Source: Amoebidium appalachense
Lineage: Eukaryota; Ichthyosporea
Length of the DNA: 64,000 nucleotides
NCBI GenBank assembly: GCA_963693365.1
Contig: CAVNZM010000001.1
Span: forward strand, 18,848,001 to 18,912,000
Reading direction: 5' to 3'
The position numbers and the translations under genes are program-made. Within the stretch, counting starts at the first letter, position 1. The number at the start of each line of letters is the position of its first letter. Under the pieces are notes generated by a model, which saw only the letters and a list, made by a program, of their open reading frames with translations, did no database searches and was not told the DNA's origin. Positions 37,482 through 50,063 of this stretch are shown here, piece after piece.

Positions 37482-39150
37482 ACACACATACACACACACT
37501 ACCACCACCACCACCCACCCATCTCTCTGATGTTTGCTTGTGCCCCCACAGTCGCTGCTCGAACACGCCCAAAATGGCTGTCTGTCGGACCCCCCCGGCC
37601 TGCCCCTCTACTACGAGACCACTGCCGACGCAGATGGGCTCATGCGCTACCGCTGCATCCGGGGCACCAACGAGGTGGAGGGGGCAGTGCACAACCCCCT
37701 GGCCACCCACTTTGGGGCCACACGCATGTCGCTGCGCCTGCTGGACGCCACCATGTCCAATAGGCGCCACCGCCACAACCTGCGTGCACACTACCGCAAC
37801 CGCCTGGGCCAGGCATCGGGGCCCCCCCACTACAGCCCCTGGATTGTTGACGACATGGAGGCACTGGCGCTGATGCTGTACGGCCATCACCTCGACCCCC
37901 AGTGGGTACCCGTAGGCTGCTACAAGCTACCGGAGGAGTACTTCAACTTTGCCCCGCTCTCCTGTGTGGCCAATGCCCCGGCGCAGGAGCCAGTTGCGGT
38001 GCCCGCACCCCCACCTCCGTCTGATAACATCGAGCCTGCAGCCAATGGCGTGATGGGCGGGCCAGAGGACTGTGAGGTCGAGGAGGGTGACGGTGCTGCC
38101 ATGGGGGGGGGCAACCAGGTGGCGCGTGGTGCACCACAGCCGGACCCTGCACTGAGGGGCGACTACAAGTTCCTGGCGCAGAAGCAACATGTGGCCATCC
38201 CCTTCCTTCCGGTGCTTACCCCTCAGGAGCGCAAGCTATTCAGCACGCTGCTCCTGGGCACCTACAAGGCACATGCAAAGCCCAACGGCCAGCTGTTCGA
38301 GGCTTTGGCCCAAGACTTCAACAAGGCTGCCTCTGTGGCTGGGGGAATCTACATGAAGGATGCGGCCTACATCAAGAAGCATTTCGACAAGTGGAAGACC
38401 TGGCAGACGGCACATGCACAGCGCTCCACACACGAGGGCCTGGCAGATCACCGCAAGCGTATGCGCGAGGAGAGGGCAGACGCTGTGCCAGCAACCATAC
38501 GGCCTGCCCCCTTGCCACCCCTCCCTGTTCCAGACGGTGTCGATGCAGGGGCGCAGCGTGAGCGGCCCTTGCCCATGCTAGTGGGCAAAAAGCATCGCAA
38601 CATTGGCCCTGAGGGGCCCCTGCAGATGGATTTGCCGGTGCCCCCTCCTATGCAGCCACCCCAGAGAGCCCCCAAGACCTGCAAGACGTGTGGCCGCCAG
38701 GGCAAGGGCTGCCCCGGCTCCAATCGGGCCAAGAGCTGCCCACGTTGGGTTGCAGCCAATCAGGATGCCATGCCACCAGCACCCGCGCTTGACATGCAGC
38801 AGGGCCATGTGCCGCACATGCCCCCTGCACCCCATCCAGGCCCGCACCACCCACATGGCTGGCCCCCACCGTGGGGCATCATGCCGCCTCAGCCCGGCCC
38901 TGCCTTCCCCATGCCTGGGCTACTGCCGCAGCACGGTCCCCATCCTTACTTGGGCCATGTGGGCCAGCCCTCGGCTGGTGGGCAGTTCCCACCCCCTTCT
39001 CGTGCATCTGCTGTGCTGGGCCTGGCGTTGCCACCTGCTGGAGAGACGCAGCTGCAATGGCACGATCGAAAGCAAAGTAATCGTGGCCGCAAGTCTGCAG
39101 GCAGCCAATCAGGATCTCAGAGTAGTCAGAGTAGCCAAACTAGTGTCTAA
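31230..39150 (+). CDS. DDE-transposase-like protein with inserted WRN-like 3'-5' exonuclease, six exons
   Basis: Exons 31230-32379, 33364-33552, 34545-35376, 35827-36466, 36927-37133 and 37552-39150 join in phase except for one apparent missing base in exon 4 (likely the C4G5 run near 36231-36239). About 1540 residues result. In order: basic GARE/GRKKK head; acidic linker; a domain with FCDTCKK that I recall as DUF6729; LKADHTFQIGK (first Asp); FFYTDRCCQDR (second Asp); a complete DEDDy exonuclease (GLDCEWV, GKQIGTDSAHLNKDYG, YAALDAYASLQVY); NDAFHSI; IRGTNEVEGAVHN (candidate catalytic Glu); a Pro-rich tail with CKTCGRQGKGC. Exon 1-2 and exon 5-6 junctions use GC donors (CAG|GCAAGT and GAG|GCAACA), supported by phase. 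Similar proteins are annotated as 3'-5' exonuclease proteins in fungi and algae; a transposase role is inference. No TIRs were found. Confidence 0.75.
32504..33203. repeat. G-rich intron 1 of the exonuclease/transposase gene
   Basis: Poly-G runs near 32504-32513, 32641-32656, 32740-32772, 32928-32986 and 33170-33204 are interspersed with (TGG)n. The 32928-32986 run is about 59 consecutive G. Such tracts can form G-quadruplexes and are a known assembly hazard. Confidence 0.9.
37255..37551. repeat. Poly-C, (GA)n, poly-C and (CA)n in the last intron
   Basis: C run 37257-37284, (GA)n about 37305-37358, C run 37436-37467 and a short (CA)n precede the acceptor CCCACAG at 37545-37551. The sequence is non-coding. 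Confidence 0.9.
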
Positions 39151-39229
39151 TATTGGAATGTACACCAATGTAACGGATCTCATATGTGTTGTAGTGCTTC
39201 AAGTTATACCTGTTCTTCGTACAGTCATG

Positions 39230-39264
<35 letters not shown>

Positions 39265-39590
39265 CTAGCTTTCATTCCGAAGTTTACTGTAAAGAATTAA
39301 AATTTAGAATCTGAGTAATAGTACAGAGCCTTTGCACTTTTCTCTGTTTGTTAGGAATTCTTTGTGATCGAGAGTATGGTGTGTTAGACTATTGGTGTTA
39401 ATGTGTCCTGGAAGGTGTATAATGTCTGCTGGCCGTAGTCAGTATCTATTTTTAGGTATATAGTATATTTTTAAATGTTGGCCGCTGGCCAATAAATAGC
39501 AAATAATAAACACACGATAAAGTCAACAGCGTGCCAAAAAACTAATCCCCAGCGAGCGCACCCAGTGATGTGTGTGTGTGTGTGTGTGTC

Positions 39591-39653
<63 letters not shown>

Positions 39654-40975
39654 CGCGCGTGCGTGCGTGTGTGTGTGTGTGTGCGTGCGTGCGTGCGTGT
39701 GTGCGTGTGTGCGTGTGTGCGTGTGTGCGTGTGTGTGTGTGAGTGTGTGTGTGTGTGTGTGTATGTGTGGTGTGGTGTGTGCGCGGCTTGTACATATGTA
39801 CGTGTTCATGTGCACCTGTGTCGGACCTACGAAGTACATGAAAGTAAATTTTGACAGCATCGATCTGCCGGTGTGTATGTGTATGTGTGCCAGTGCAGCA
39901 GGTGTGCCTTGTAACTGATAGCTTCGCATTTTACGTGTGTGTATATATAGTAGTACGCATAGACACTTGCTGATCATTCGGATCGACATTAATATTTAAT
40001 CTGTCGGTCCTCGGTTTTTTGAGTGAATGATGATCAAGTGTAAGAGCATTCACTTGGCAAGTATTAATGTTGCAGAGGCTAGCTGCAGCTGCAAGCGTCG
40101 GATGCACACTGACAATTGTCTTTTCAGCGAGTCTAACCTGCAGGCAGCAGCTGCACACATATAGGGTTGTTATCTTGCGGCACATGCACGGTGATCATTT
40201 CAGAGTAATAGAGTTCAGAGCAATGAAAATAATGAAAATAACTAAACTTTGTGACTACTTTAAAGTTGCTGAGATCATACGTGGTGCAAGCTGCACTATG
40301 AACACATGTATAGTGCTAGTAATTAATACATTTTTGTTGCCTTCTGCAGGGTTATCGTAGCTACGTCACGGCCTGCACTCAGGGGGGGGGAGGGGGGGGG
40401 GGGAGAGGGGGATGATTCGAAGGGGGTATAAATAAGAACATGCACCTAAAGGTCTTTCCCGTGGATCCTCCCCCCTCCCCCCCACCTCTCCCTCCCCCGG
40501 GGCCCCATACTATGATATCTAGGCCCAATATTATATGCCCCTTCCCCCCCCCCCCCCCCCCCCTCCTCTCCGGATCCCCGGACCCCACTTCCCTACCCGG
40601 AGGCTCAAGAGCTCCCCCCTTCCCCTTCCCCCCCCCTCCCCCCCCCCCCCCAAGGCTTACGGGGGCCCTTCTTCATCGAGGGGGAGGGGGTGGGGGTGGG
40701 GGGGGTGGGGGGAGGGGGTGGGGGGAGGGGGAAGTGGAAGGCGGGGGTGGATGCATGTCAGCCTAGGTGAATTCAATTGTTTAACTCCAGTGTGCAGGAC
40801 TGGTCTGAAGGCTTAAGAAAACAACGAGGAAATGGGGTCCAGTGGAGGTGGTGGTGGTGTTCTGTGTGTGTGTGTACACGTGCACGTATGTGTGTGGTTT
40901 TTTTAAGGGGTGAGTGGTGGTGGTGGTGGTGGTGGTGGTCACCGTGGTGGTGGTGTGTGTGTCTGGTGTGTGTGT

Positions 40976-41026
<51 letters not shown>

Positions 41027-42379
41027 TAGAAAGAAAAACTGCTCGTGGGTCACTGTTTTTCGTCACTGTATTTGTAACGGGCCGCTCATATTTATATAAC
41101 TACTTTAATTTAAGTACACGTGTTCATTATCATATACGATGGCCAAATATAGAAATTTTGGCGTCGAAGTTCTTGGAGCTAAAAAAACGTTTAAAAGGGG
41201 GAAATAATAGCTTGGCCCCAAATTTACCTTGCCGTTTTTAGCGAATGTATTTTTTATTCATGAGTTCTAGTGATTCAGTGAGTGCACGTGCCTGCCTCAG
41301 GCTGATCATGACAACTGCAACACACCATTCCTACATGGATATCAACCAAAAGAAAATAGTATATACTGTGGTGGTCTCCTAAACCTTGTGCGGCATGCGC
41401 ATACATGATATTACAGTGACGCATGTGCATATTATTGTTCTGTACACCGGAGTGTGCCGGTGCACGTGGCTGTTTTGTGCACATGTTACAATAGCAGCAC
41501 GATCTCCCTAAACTCCATGTTTACACATCCCTCACCCTGGCTCTGCCTTGTCGGTGCTCCAAAACACACATACAAATCCCCCTAGACTCAGTGCCTGCAC
41601 ATGGTCGCATTCACGTGCAGGTCACGTGACACATGCGATGCCATACTGCCGTCTACAGCAACAACCACGGCAGCATGTATACCGGCCCAGCACGAAATAT
41701 ACTTATCGGCAGCCCACTGAACTCGCCCATTTTCTCTTTTTCATGTATGTCCCTCCTTTTTTGTAAAATCACCCTTTTTGGCCTCCCGGTAGTGGATTTT
41801 GCAGGATTTGACTTCTTTGAGGTCCAAAAACCTCAAATTTTCCCCGGCGGGGCCGGGGAGGGAGAATTCAAAAATTGCCCGCTCCTGATATGGTACCCGG
41901 GCCGTTTCACTGTTCAGATGACCCGATGATTCTGGGTCGAATCAAAGAAATTCTCCAAGGTTCGGGTCAAAACTCAAAATGATCATCTTCCTTACGTTGC
42001 AAAAAACTACGTAAGCTATCACCTTTCGTTGATTCGTCATAAGTCATGCATAATCAAAAACGCTGTTTAATGCTTGTGATTGGCTGAGGTGAAGACGTAA
42101 GGGCAATGATTGGCCGTGAAGAGAGCACTTTTAAAGATTGAGATAAAATGGGTTTAAAATATATATCACGTTTGTAGATCGCCGTGACGCATAGTTTAGT
42201 ATATAGAAAAGAGACACCTCTTTGTTTTAAACCCTGTTATAACCTCACAATACTACTGGATGGTGCCATACACCTAGGTGTTCCACTCGATCACTCTCCA
42301 CTGCCTGAGACATGGTTTCTATGCAGCGGATTTGACGCAGCTTCGTTCTCTTATGCGCCTCTTTTTCCGTGCATGAAAA
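39151..42379. other. Non-coding stretch with (TG)n and G/C runs
   Basis: Poly-G at 39232-39264, AATAAA-like signals at 39491-39511 (possible 3' end of the upstream gene), (TG)n/(CG)n from 39567 to about 39775, C/G-rich blocks 40380-40750 and poly-G 40988-41026 are present. A small hairpin, TTGAGGTCCAAAAACCTCAA, lies near 41817-41837. No convincing ORF. Confidence 0.5.
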
Positions 42380-42652
42380 CGAAAATGGAAATGGCACCCA
42401 TCTGTTCACTATTCAAGAACGCATCCGCCCGGCATTAATCAGCGTGGCAGATAGGCAGCGCCGCGAGCAACGCGCCAAATACCTAAAGACATCGGAGAAA
42501 ATCGACTGCATCATGCCCGATCAGGCCGAACCCAAACCGATGGGAGTCGTGTGGGGGGATCAGCTGCCCTCGGCCGGAGGAATCGGAGGCGGAGAGCAGC
42601 GGTGTGGAGAGTGATGGTGGTGACGAATACTCGGATGATCATACAAAAGGGA
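42380..42652 (+). CDS. Possible exon of an unknown gene
   Basis: One frame reads FTIQERIRPALISVADRQRR and continues charged to about 42555. After a G6 run there, the neighbouring frame continues naturally acidic (PEESEAESSGVESDGGDEYS) and meets a GT (ACAG|GTGCATAAAC) at 42653. The pattern suggests a 5' exon with one homopolymer frameshift. No family recognised and no downstream exon identified. Confidence 0.3.
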
Positions 42653-42689
42653 CAGGTGCATAAACATAGGGGAAAGAGGGCGGTAAGGT

Positions 42690-42726
<37 letters not shown>

Positions 42727-42924
42727 CTTTCTGGCTATTTATCTTTTTACTTTAAAAGAAAATGGATATATCTTGATTCACTTTTGTGAACTCGCCGAAA
42801 CTTTCGATTGGTGCACTTGTAGCATTGGTCCAACCTCCTTTTGTGAAATGCAATTTAGCTAAATATCTAAGTTTAAATGTAGATTAGCTGTTAAAGCTAA
42901 GATTCCATGTTTACAGCTACCTTA

Positions 42925-43872
42925 GGGCCTGTTTGGCAACCCGGGTTTAGGGTCCTAAATCCGGATTACGGGCGATTTTGGGTTTAGCGCTAAATCCAAA
43001 TCTCAAAATCCAGCCGCTGCCAAACAGACGGCCAGATCCGGTCACGTAAATCTGGGTTTCAAACCCCTCGGACATGGCCGTAATCTGGATTCCACTAATC
43101 CACCTCGGGAGGTGGATTAGCGCGAAATCCTTTCAGGTCCTGAATGTCCGACCCAATGAATGTTCATTTTATGGAACTATATATGGTGTCCTTTTGCACC
43201 AATCGTCGATAGTTTGAAGTGGCCAAAAAAGGATTGTTGAAAGGGCGCCAAACCAAACTTCCGTTGCTGGCAGCATGTGGATACTGAGTGGGCTGCGACA
43301 GCTGTGCCTTGAACTGCGACACCTGCACCAACGCACGGACTTGCACGTGGGGAACGTTATAAAAACAGACACGCACCTCACTTCTCATTCTTTTCCTACC
43401 CTCTGCGGCCGTCCAGCCCGAGTCTTCCAGTAGCACAGTACACTTGTAGATAATCTTGTTTGAACCGACAAGATGCCTGCAAACCTCAACATCGAATCAC
43501 AGAGTGACAGTCCCCCACAGTCAGCCAAACCGTCGACTGAGGCGGTTGAAAAGACACGTATGAGATTTACGGGAGAAGAAAGCAAGTTCGTTGTAGACGA
43601 TTTTCTTAGCCTCTCACTCAGGAAACTTGATTCGGGAGGCAAGAGCCTTAAAAAGGCTCAATGGAATGGAATGGCCGGTCGTTTCCATGAACAGCAGGGC
43701 AAATCTAACCCGAAATCGTACGTGGGCTGTTTGGCATCCATGGGTTATCTACCCGGCTTAACCCAGGTTTCGGCTGAGATCCGGATTCTGCAGCATAATC
43801 TGGATCTCGATTTTGATATCCAGATATCCCCCGAAATCCAGATTACACTAACCCGCGTTGCCAAACAGGCCC
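42925..43872. mobile_element. Non-autonomous PIF/Harbinger-like element
   Basis: Termini GGGCCTGTTTGGCAAC and its inverted partner GTTGCCAAACAGGCCC are flanked by TTA on both sides (42922-42924 and 43873-43875). The GGGCCTGTTTGG tip and a TTA/TAA target duplication are typical of PIF/Harbinger and Tourist elements. Subterminal regions are rich in GGATT/AATCC repeats and carry further internal CTGCCAAACAG copies (near 43015-43030 and 43727-43737), so two small nested MITEs flanking the ORF are an alternative reading. A Myb/SANT-like ORF lies inside; no DDE nuclease ORF is present. Confidence 0.75.
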
Positions 43873-43940
43873 TTAATGGTTTTGATGTGCATAAATTAGC
43901 TGTTGATGCATCTAATAGTCCCAATGTAAGTCACTGTTAA
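43473..43940 (+). CDS. Myb/SANT-like DNA-binding protein of the Harbinger-type element
   Basis: The ORF opens MPANLNIESQSDSPP. Residues about 30-85 (MRFTGEESKFVVDDFLSL, then KAQWNGMAGRFHEQQG) follow the Trp/Phe-helix spacing of Myb/SANT-like domains carried by PIF/Harbinger elements as their second gene, where they help transposase bind TIRs. After about residue 83 the frame runs into the right subterminal repeat and across the element end to 43940, so the C-terminal half is probably not native: either splicing or truncation is involved. The 5' region has a TATA-like ATAAAAAC at 43359. Confidence 0.6.
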   Translation: MPANLNIESQSDSPPQSAKPSTEAVEKTRMRFTGEESKFVVDDFLSLSLRKLDSGGKSLKKAQWNGMAGRFHEQQGKSNPKSYVGCLASMGYLPGLTQVSAEIRILQHNLDLDFDIQISPEIQITLTRVAKQALNGFDVHKLAVDASNSPNVSHC

Positions 43941-44699
43941 TGCAAGTCACTGTTAATGCATCTGTATACTGAGTTCTCATGATAGGTAGAATTTAGAAAG
44001 CTGTGAAAGTGTTGTATTTTTCGAGCTGCTGGTGTTCTAACACTATGAGATGTGGTGGGGGGCTTGTCCTTTACCTAAGTCACCATTGCAACGATCATAC
44101 AATAACGGTCAGAATGCTACACGCCAACACACTTTATAGGTACATGCTCACAACGAGATTAGCTCCATAATTTTGCACACAGATGTGATACAGACAATAA
44201 AGCATCATCCTAACATACAGTTTCACAACATGTCTCTTGCCAATTCAGAGTTGAACCCCCCCAACCCCCCTCCTCCCCTCCTCCCCCCCCACCCCCTTCC
44301 CCTCATCAACTCTCCTGGGCCAGGCCTCGGCGTACCAACCCACCTTCAGTGTCTCTCCTCTTTGCCCCTCCCCCCCCCCCCCCTCCCCCCCCCCCCCCCC
44401 CAACCTTCACCCAAGGCTTCCCCTCGCTTCCCCTTTCAACCCTCCCTATTGGGTCCACGACAACTGCTTGGTGGGTTTGATTGGAACTCTTTGCGTATGG
44501 AGGTGATTATTTTAATGTTGCCGATATTTGGGTTCTGGCCGTAGTAGATGGTTTGAACGTCTATGTTTTCGGGGGCTGGCTACAATTGTGCACAAATGAG
44601 ATTGATTTTTGCCCCCCCCCCCCCCCCCTCCCCTGTGGGGGGCCCCCGTCGTACTTAAGGAAAAAGAGAAACGAGAGAACAAGGGTGATGATTATGTGA

Positions 44700-44820
44700 G
44701 AACGGGCTGGAATATGTGCCACGTGCAAATGACTATCAGTGCGCATCCCTGTGTGTAATTATCCTTTTGCCATGCGCATTGATGTAGCCGCTGTGCTGTG
44801 ATATGTCTCGTCTCCACATC

Positions 44821-44852
<32 letters not shown>

Positions 44853-45044
44853 ACCCCCCCCCCGCCCCCCTCCCCCCGCCTCCCCGGACCTCCACCCTTT
44901 CCTATTCCGATCTCTCTTCCCCGGGCCATCCGACTATCCCGTGCATGCTACCAAAAGGTGGTTGTTTGGGCTCGGCAAGGAGGGGTCAGGGATAAGTGTT
45001 TCTTTGCACTCAGGGCGCAGGGCAAGAGGGGGAGGGGGTGGAGG

Positions 45045-45087
<43 letters not shown>

Positions 45088-45213
45088 GTTTAGGTAAGGG
45101 ATATATAAGGGAGTTGGGAGAAGGGGGGGGGGGGGGGGGGGGGGGAGACGGGTAAAAGCAGGTTAGGACAAGTCAGGGGGGATGAGGTTGGGAGGAGGGG
45201 AAGGGAAGCAGGT

Positions 45214-45247
<34 letters not shown>

Positions 45248-45355
45248 AGGGGGGGGGAAGGGGGGGGGGGGGGCATTGACGGGAATCCGCTTTGATGGCT
45301 GGGAATGAAGGTAGAAACGGGGGTTTTTTTGTTTTGTTTTGTTTTTTGTTCTTTT

Positions 45356-45394
<39 letters not shown>

Positions 45395-45693
45395 CTCATA
45401 GGGTGTCCCGGGGTTCTGAATGCAAGTGAGGTAAGCTAGAGCCTGGGGGATTCTCCGGAGCAAAAATGGAACACAATATGTACCACATGCATGTACACAC
45501 AAGTGTGTGTCCCTGTGCACGTGTGTAGTTATTCTTGGGTCCTGTACATGTGTATTGCCGTAGCCATGGTGCTGCCATATGTGCTCTTCCTCCTCCGCCC
45601 CACTTTTCCCCATCAAAATTTGACATTTGTGTGCTTAGAACATAGAAGTGAAATTGAACCCCTAATTTAAATTCTTTTTTTGTGTGTGTGTGT

Positions 45694-45752
<59 letters not shown>

Positions 45753-46181
45753 GGGGGGAAGGGAGAAGGGGCGAATGGCGAGGGCTGAATGATGGAACCC
45801 TTGGGGCTGTGGGATTGGGACGTCCACACCCCAGGGGGGAGGGGGGGGAGGGGGGGAAAAGGAAAAAGAAAAGAATGTGAAGCAATGAACGGAGGATCCA
45901 GGGAAATGTCGGTAGGGGTAGGTTTTAACTATGATTGCTTGAAAGTGAATCATCGATAAGTCCTCGAGGGGTTAGGCATTCTGTCCCACAATCAGAGTCA
46001 CAGCTTTGTGCATTCACCCCAACTCATTTCACTCCCGTGAGTCGGGTGACCACACACACAAGATGCATGCCACTATGGTGGTTGCAAGGTCTGGGCCTAG
46101 CATCCTGGCTGCTAAAAGCAACCCTAACCGGTAAAAGGTCACCTATGACAAATGCTGAACAATCCTTGCCTGACCCTCCCT

Positions 46182-46223
<42 letters not shown>

Positions 46224-47253
46224 AACCTTCTCCCCCTTCCCCAGGCAACCAACCAACCAACCTACCAACCAACCACCCGCCCACCCATTACCCACCGGCT
46301 TTCTTTCCGCTCTGCTCCCCACCGATAACCATAACACAAGCCCGAAGGTTTCTTTACTCGGTGAAGACCAGACCCCCCCCCCCCCCCCCCCCCCCCCTCC
46401 CTACCCCCTTCCTCCCTCCCCCCCTTTCCCAGGGGACCCCCTCCCATCTGAGGCAGAATTTGGAGGATAAGTTTTGCTTTACATTTAGACCACGGGGCAA
46501 GAGTGGAAACGGAAGTGGGGGGGCAGGTTGGGGTAGATGGTATGAAAAGGTGGGATGGGGGGAGCAGGCGTGTTAAAGCAGGTCGGGACAAGTGAGGGGA
46601 TACGGTTGGGAGAGGAGGGAGGGAGTAAGGAGTGAGGGGGGGGGAGGGGGGGGGGAGAGGGCTGAAGGAGGGAGGGAGGGGGGGGTAACCTTTACCGAAT
46701 ATTGGAGGCGGGGCAAGCAGGCTGGAACGTACGAATGTGGCATTTTAGGGTGAGGGTGGGGAGGGGAGGGGGGGACAATGCAACTTGGCAAGGGTAAGTT
46801 GGAGCCTGGGTTATTGGCCGGAGGGAAAGAGGAACACACGTTAGAAGTTACGAGCAGGGGGGTTTTTGGGAAGGGGGGCGGCAGGTGAAGGGTGTTTGTG
46901 GGCAGACCGGGCTGGATTACTTACAACTATCGGTGTATGTATTTATCTTTTGGCCGTGTCCAGTACGGTAACCGTTGTGCTGCAATACGTGCCTCTTCCC
47001 CAATAATTCCTTCTCCCTCCCCCCTTCCCCTCCCCTACTCCCCGGTCTCTCTCTCTCTCTCTCTCTCTCTCCCCCCCCCCCCCCCCCCCCCCCCTCTCCG
47101 ATAACCCGCCCTTCCCCCCCCCTCCCCCCCCTCCCCACCTCTCCCTGAAACGTCCGAAATAATGAGTGCTTGGGAATGGAAGAGAATCTGAGCTGCCCTA
47201 TTGAATTTTTTTTTAATGTGCACATGCGTGTGTGTGTGTGTGTGGTGGTGGTA

Positions 47254-47298
<45 letters not shown>

Positions 47299-48160
47299 GG
47301 GGGGGGGGGGGGGGGGGAGGGGAGGAGTGGGGTAGGACGAAAGGGTCAAGGGAAGAGGAGTAATGGCGAGGGTGGAATGGTGGGGGCCTCAGGGCTGTGG
47401 GGCGGGGATGCCCACGAGGGGGGGGGGGGAGGGGGGAGGAGGCGAGGAAAAGGGGGGGGGGGGGGGGAGGATTTAAAGTGATGAACGGTGAATCTAGGGA
47501 AATATTGGTAGCAAACAGTCTGTTTGCGCCCATTTTGGTTTCGGCCTTATTTTTTTTCTTGAAAGGGAAACCATTAATAGGTCCCCCTGTGGTTGACACA
47601 TTCACAGCCACAACTTTGTGCATTCACCCCCAGCTGATTTCACTCCCGTCAGTTGGGTGACCACTCATACAACATACATGCCACTATGGTGGTTGCAGCT
47701 CATAAAACCTGCGCTTAAGGTGGCGGCTACTTATGGCATTCATAATCGTTAAGAGGCCACCCACAACAAACGCTGAAAAAACCTTGCCCGACCCCGACCA
47801 CACCCGGACCCCATCCCCTCTTCCCCCCCTTCACCAGCCAACCAACCATCAAACCACCCGCCCACCCATGACCCACCTGTTTACTCTCCGCTGTGCTCTC
47901 CACCAAGAGCCACAAACAAAGCACACTTTTTCACTGGGTTAACACCCCCTCCCCCCCCTCCCCCCCCCTCCCCCCCCCCCCCTTTCTTTCTTCGGCATAA
48001 AGGGGTGGAGAGGGTTTCACGTTTGGTAGGGAGGGGAGGGAGTAAGATGGGTCTTGAGTTTGTTGGTGAGCCATTACACTTGCATACACAAAATACAGCT
48101 ATTCTCAGTAGCCTTAGCCATTCCCCCCTAACCTCCCACCCTCCTTCCCCTCCTCCCCCC

Positions 48161-48196
<36 letters not shown>

Positions 48197-48952
48197 CCCC
48201 CCAAAAAAAACAAAGAAAAAAACAAAAACAATTGAGTGCTTAAAACATACAGAAGTGAACACTTTTTAAAAGCTTGTTTTTTGTTGGGGGGGGGGGGGGG
48301 GGGGGGGGGGGGCAATAGCGAGGGCGGAATGGCGGGGGCCTCAGGGCTGTGGGTCAAGGACATCAGCACGGGGGAGGGGGGATGAGGGGGGGGGGGGGGG
48401 GGAGGGGGATAGAAAGAAATTTGAAGTGATGAACGGAGCTCCAGGGACTCTACATTAGCAGCAAACAGATCTAAGGGCATCCATCACGGTCTAGGTCTTA
48501 CTCAGTTTGGTTTTTTTTTGCCAACTAACCATCGATAAGCCGCCCAGTGGTCGACAAATTCTGTCCCACAATCACAGCCACAGCTTTGTGTAATCACCAC
48601 CAGCTGTTTTGACCCCCATCAGTCGGAAGACCACCCACACAAGATGCACACCACTATGGTGGTTGCAGCTCCATCATAATGTTGTTGGCTGCTTTGAGCT
48701 ACCACAGGCTTTCGAAGGTCACCCGTTACAGATGCTGAACTACCTTACCTTCCTTCCCCCCCCCCCCACCCCCCCCCCTTCCCCCCCCCCCCCCCCCTCC
48801 CCCCACCCCCCCCCCTCCCCCCCACACACACTCCTCCCCCTCCTCAACCAACTTGTAACCACCGAACCACCCTTCCCCCACCCTTCCCCCACCTACTTTT
48901 AATTACCCCCCCACCAAAAAACCACAACACAGGTGCACGCTTTTTCAGCGCG

Positions 48953-49014
<62 letters not shown>

Positions 49015-50014
49015 GGTGGATACACATTTATTATCAAACCCCTCTAAGCACCCCCCTCCCCTCCTCCCCCTGATGCGCCCCCCCCCCCCCCCCCCCCCCC
49101 CCTCCACCACCACCAACCCCACCACCACAACTACCACCCCACCTTTCCCAGAAACCACCCCCTCCACTGCCGTTCCCTCATTCCGGGCTATCGGATAATC
49201 CCGTCCACACTTACATGAGTTTGTAGTTTGGCCTCGGAACAGGTGGTAGATTGAGGAGGACAGAATCTGCTTTGCACTCAGAGCAGGAGAGGGAGGGGGA
49301 GGTGGGTGGGAAGGTTGGGGTAGATGGTATGAAAAGAGAGGGTGGGGGGAGCAGACGTAGTAAAGCAGGTTGGGACAAGTGAGGGGGTGCGGGTGGGAGG
49401 GAAGGGAGGGCATTAGGGGGGGACGGGAAGAGGGAGGGAGGGAGGGGCTGTGTGTCTGTGTGTGTGTGGGGGGGGGGGGAGAGGGGGGGTCTCATAGGAG
49501 GGGGGTGGGTGGGGGGGTGGGTGGGGGGGGGGGGGGGGGGGGGGGGGGGATGCAACTTGGCAAGAGCCCGGGGTACTGGCCAGAGGGAAAGAGATGCACA
49601 AGTAAGAGATTCAAGCAAGGGTTTGGGTTGGGGGTGGAAGGCGAAGGGCTGTTTGGTGGCAGACCGGGCTGGAATAAGTGCCACAAGCGAATAAATACAA
49701 GTTTGATCGCTGGATGTGTTTATCCTCGGGCCATGTCCTGTGCTGTAACCGTTGTGCTGAATTAAGTGCCTCTTCTCCAATATTTCCTTCCCCCCCCCCA
49801 CCCCCCCACCCCCCCTTCCTTCCCCCCATACCCCCCGGCCCTCCCCCCCCCCCCCCCCCCCCCCTCTCCTCCTTCTCCGATTACTCCCCCCCCCCCCCCC
49901 CCCCTCTCTGAAACATCCGCAATAATGAGTGCCTGGGAATGGAAGAGAATCTGAACTGCCCATTTGATTTTTCCTGTATGTGAACGTGTGTGTGTGTGTG
50001 TGTGGTAGTGGTAT

Positions 50015-50063
<49 letters not shown>

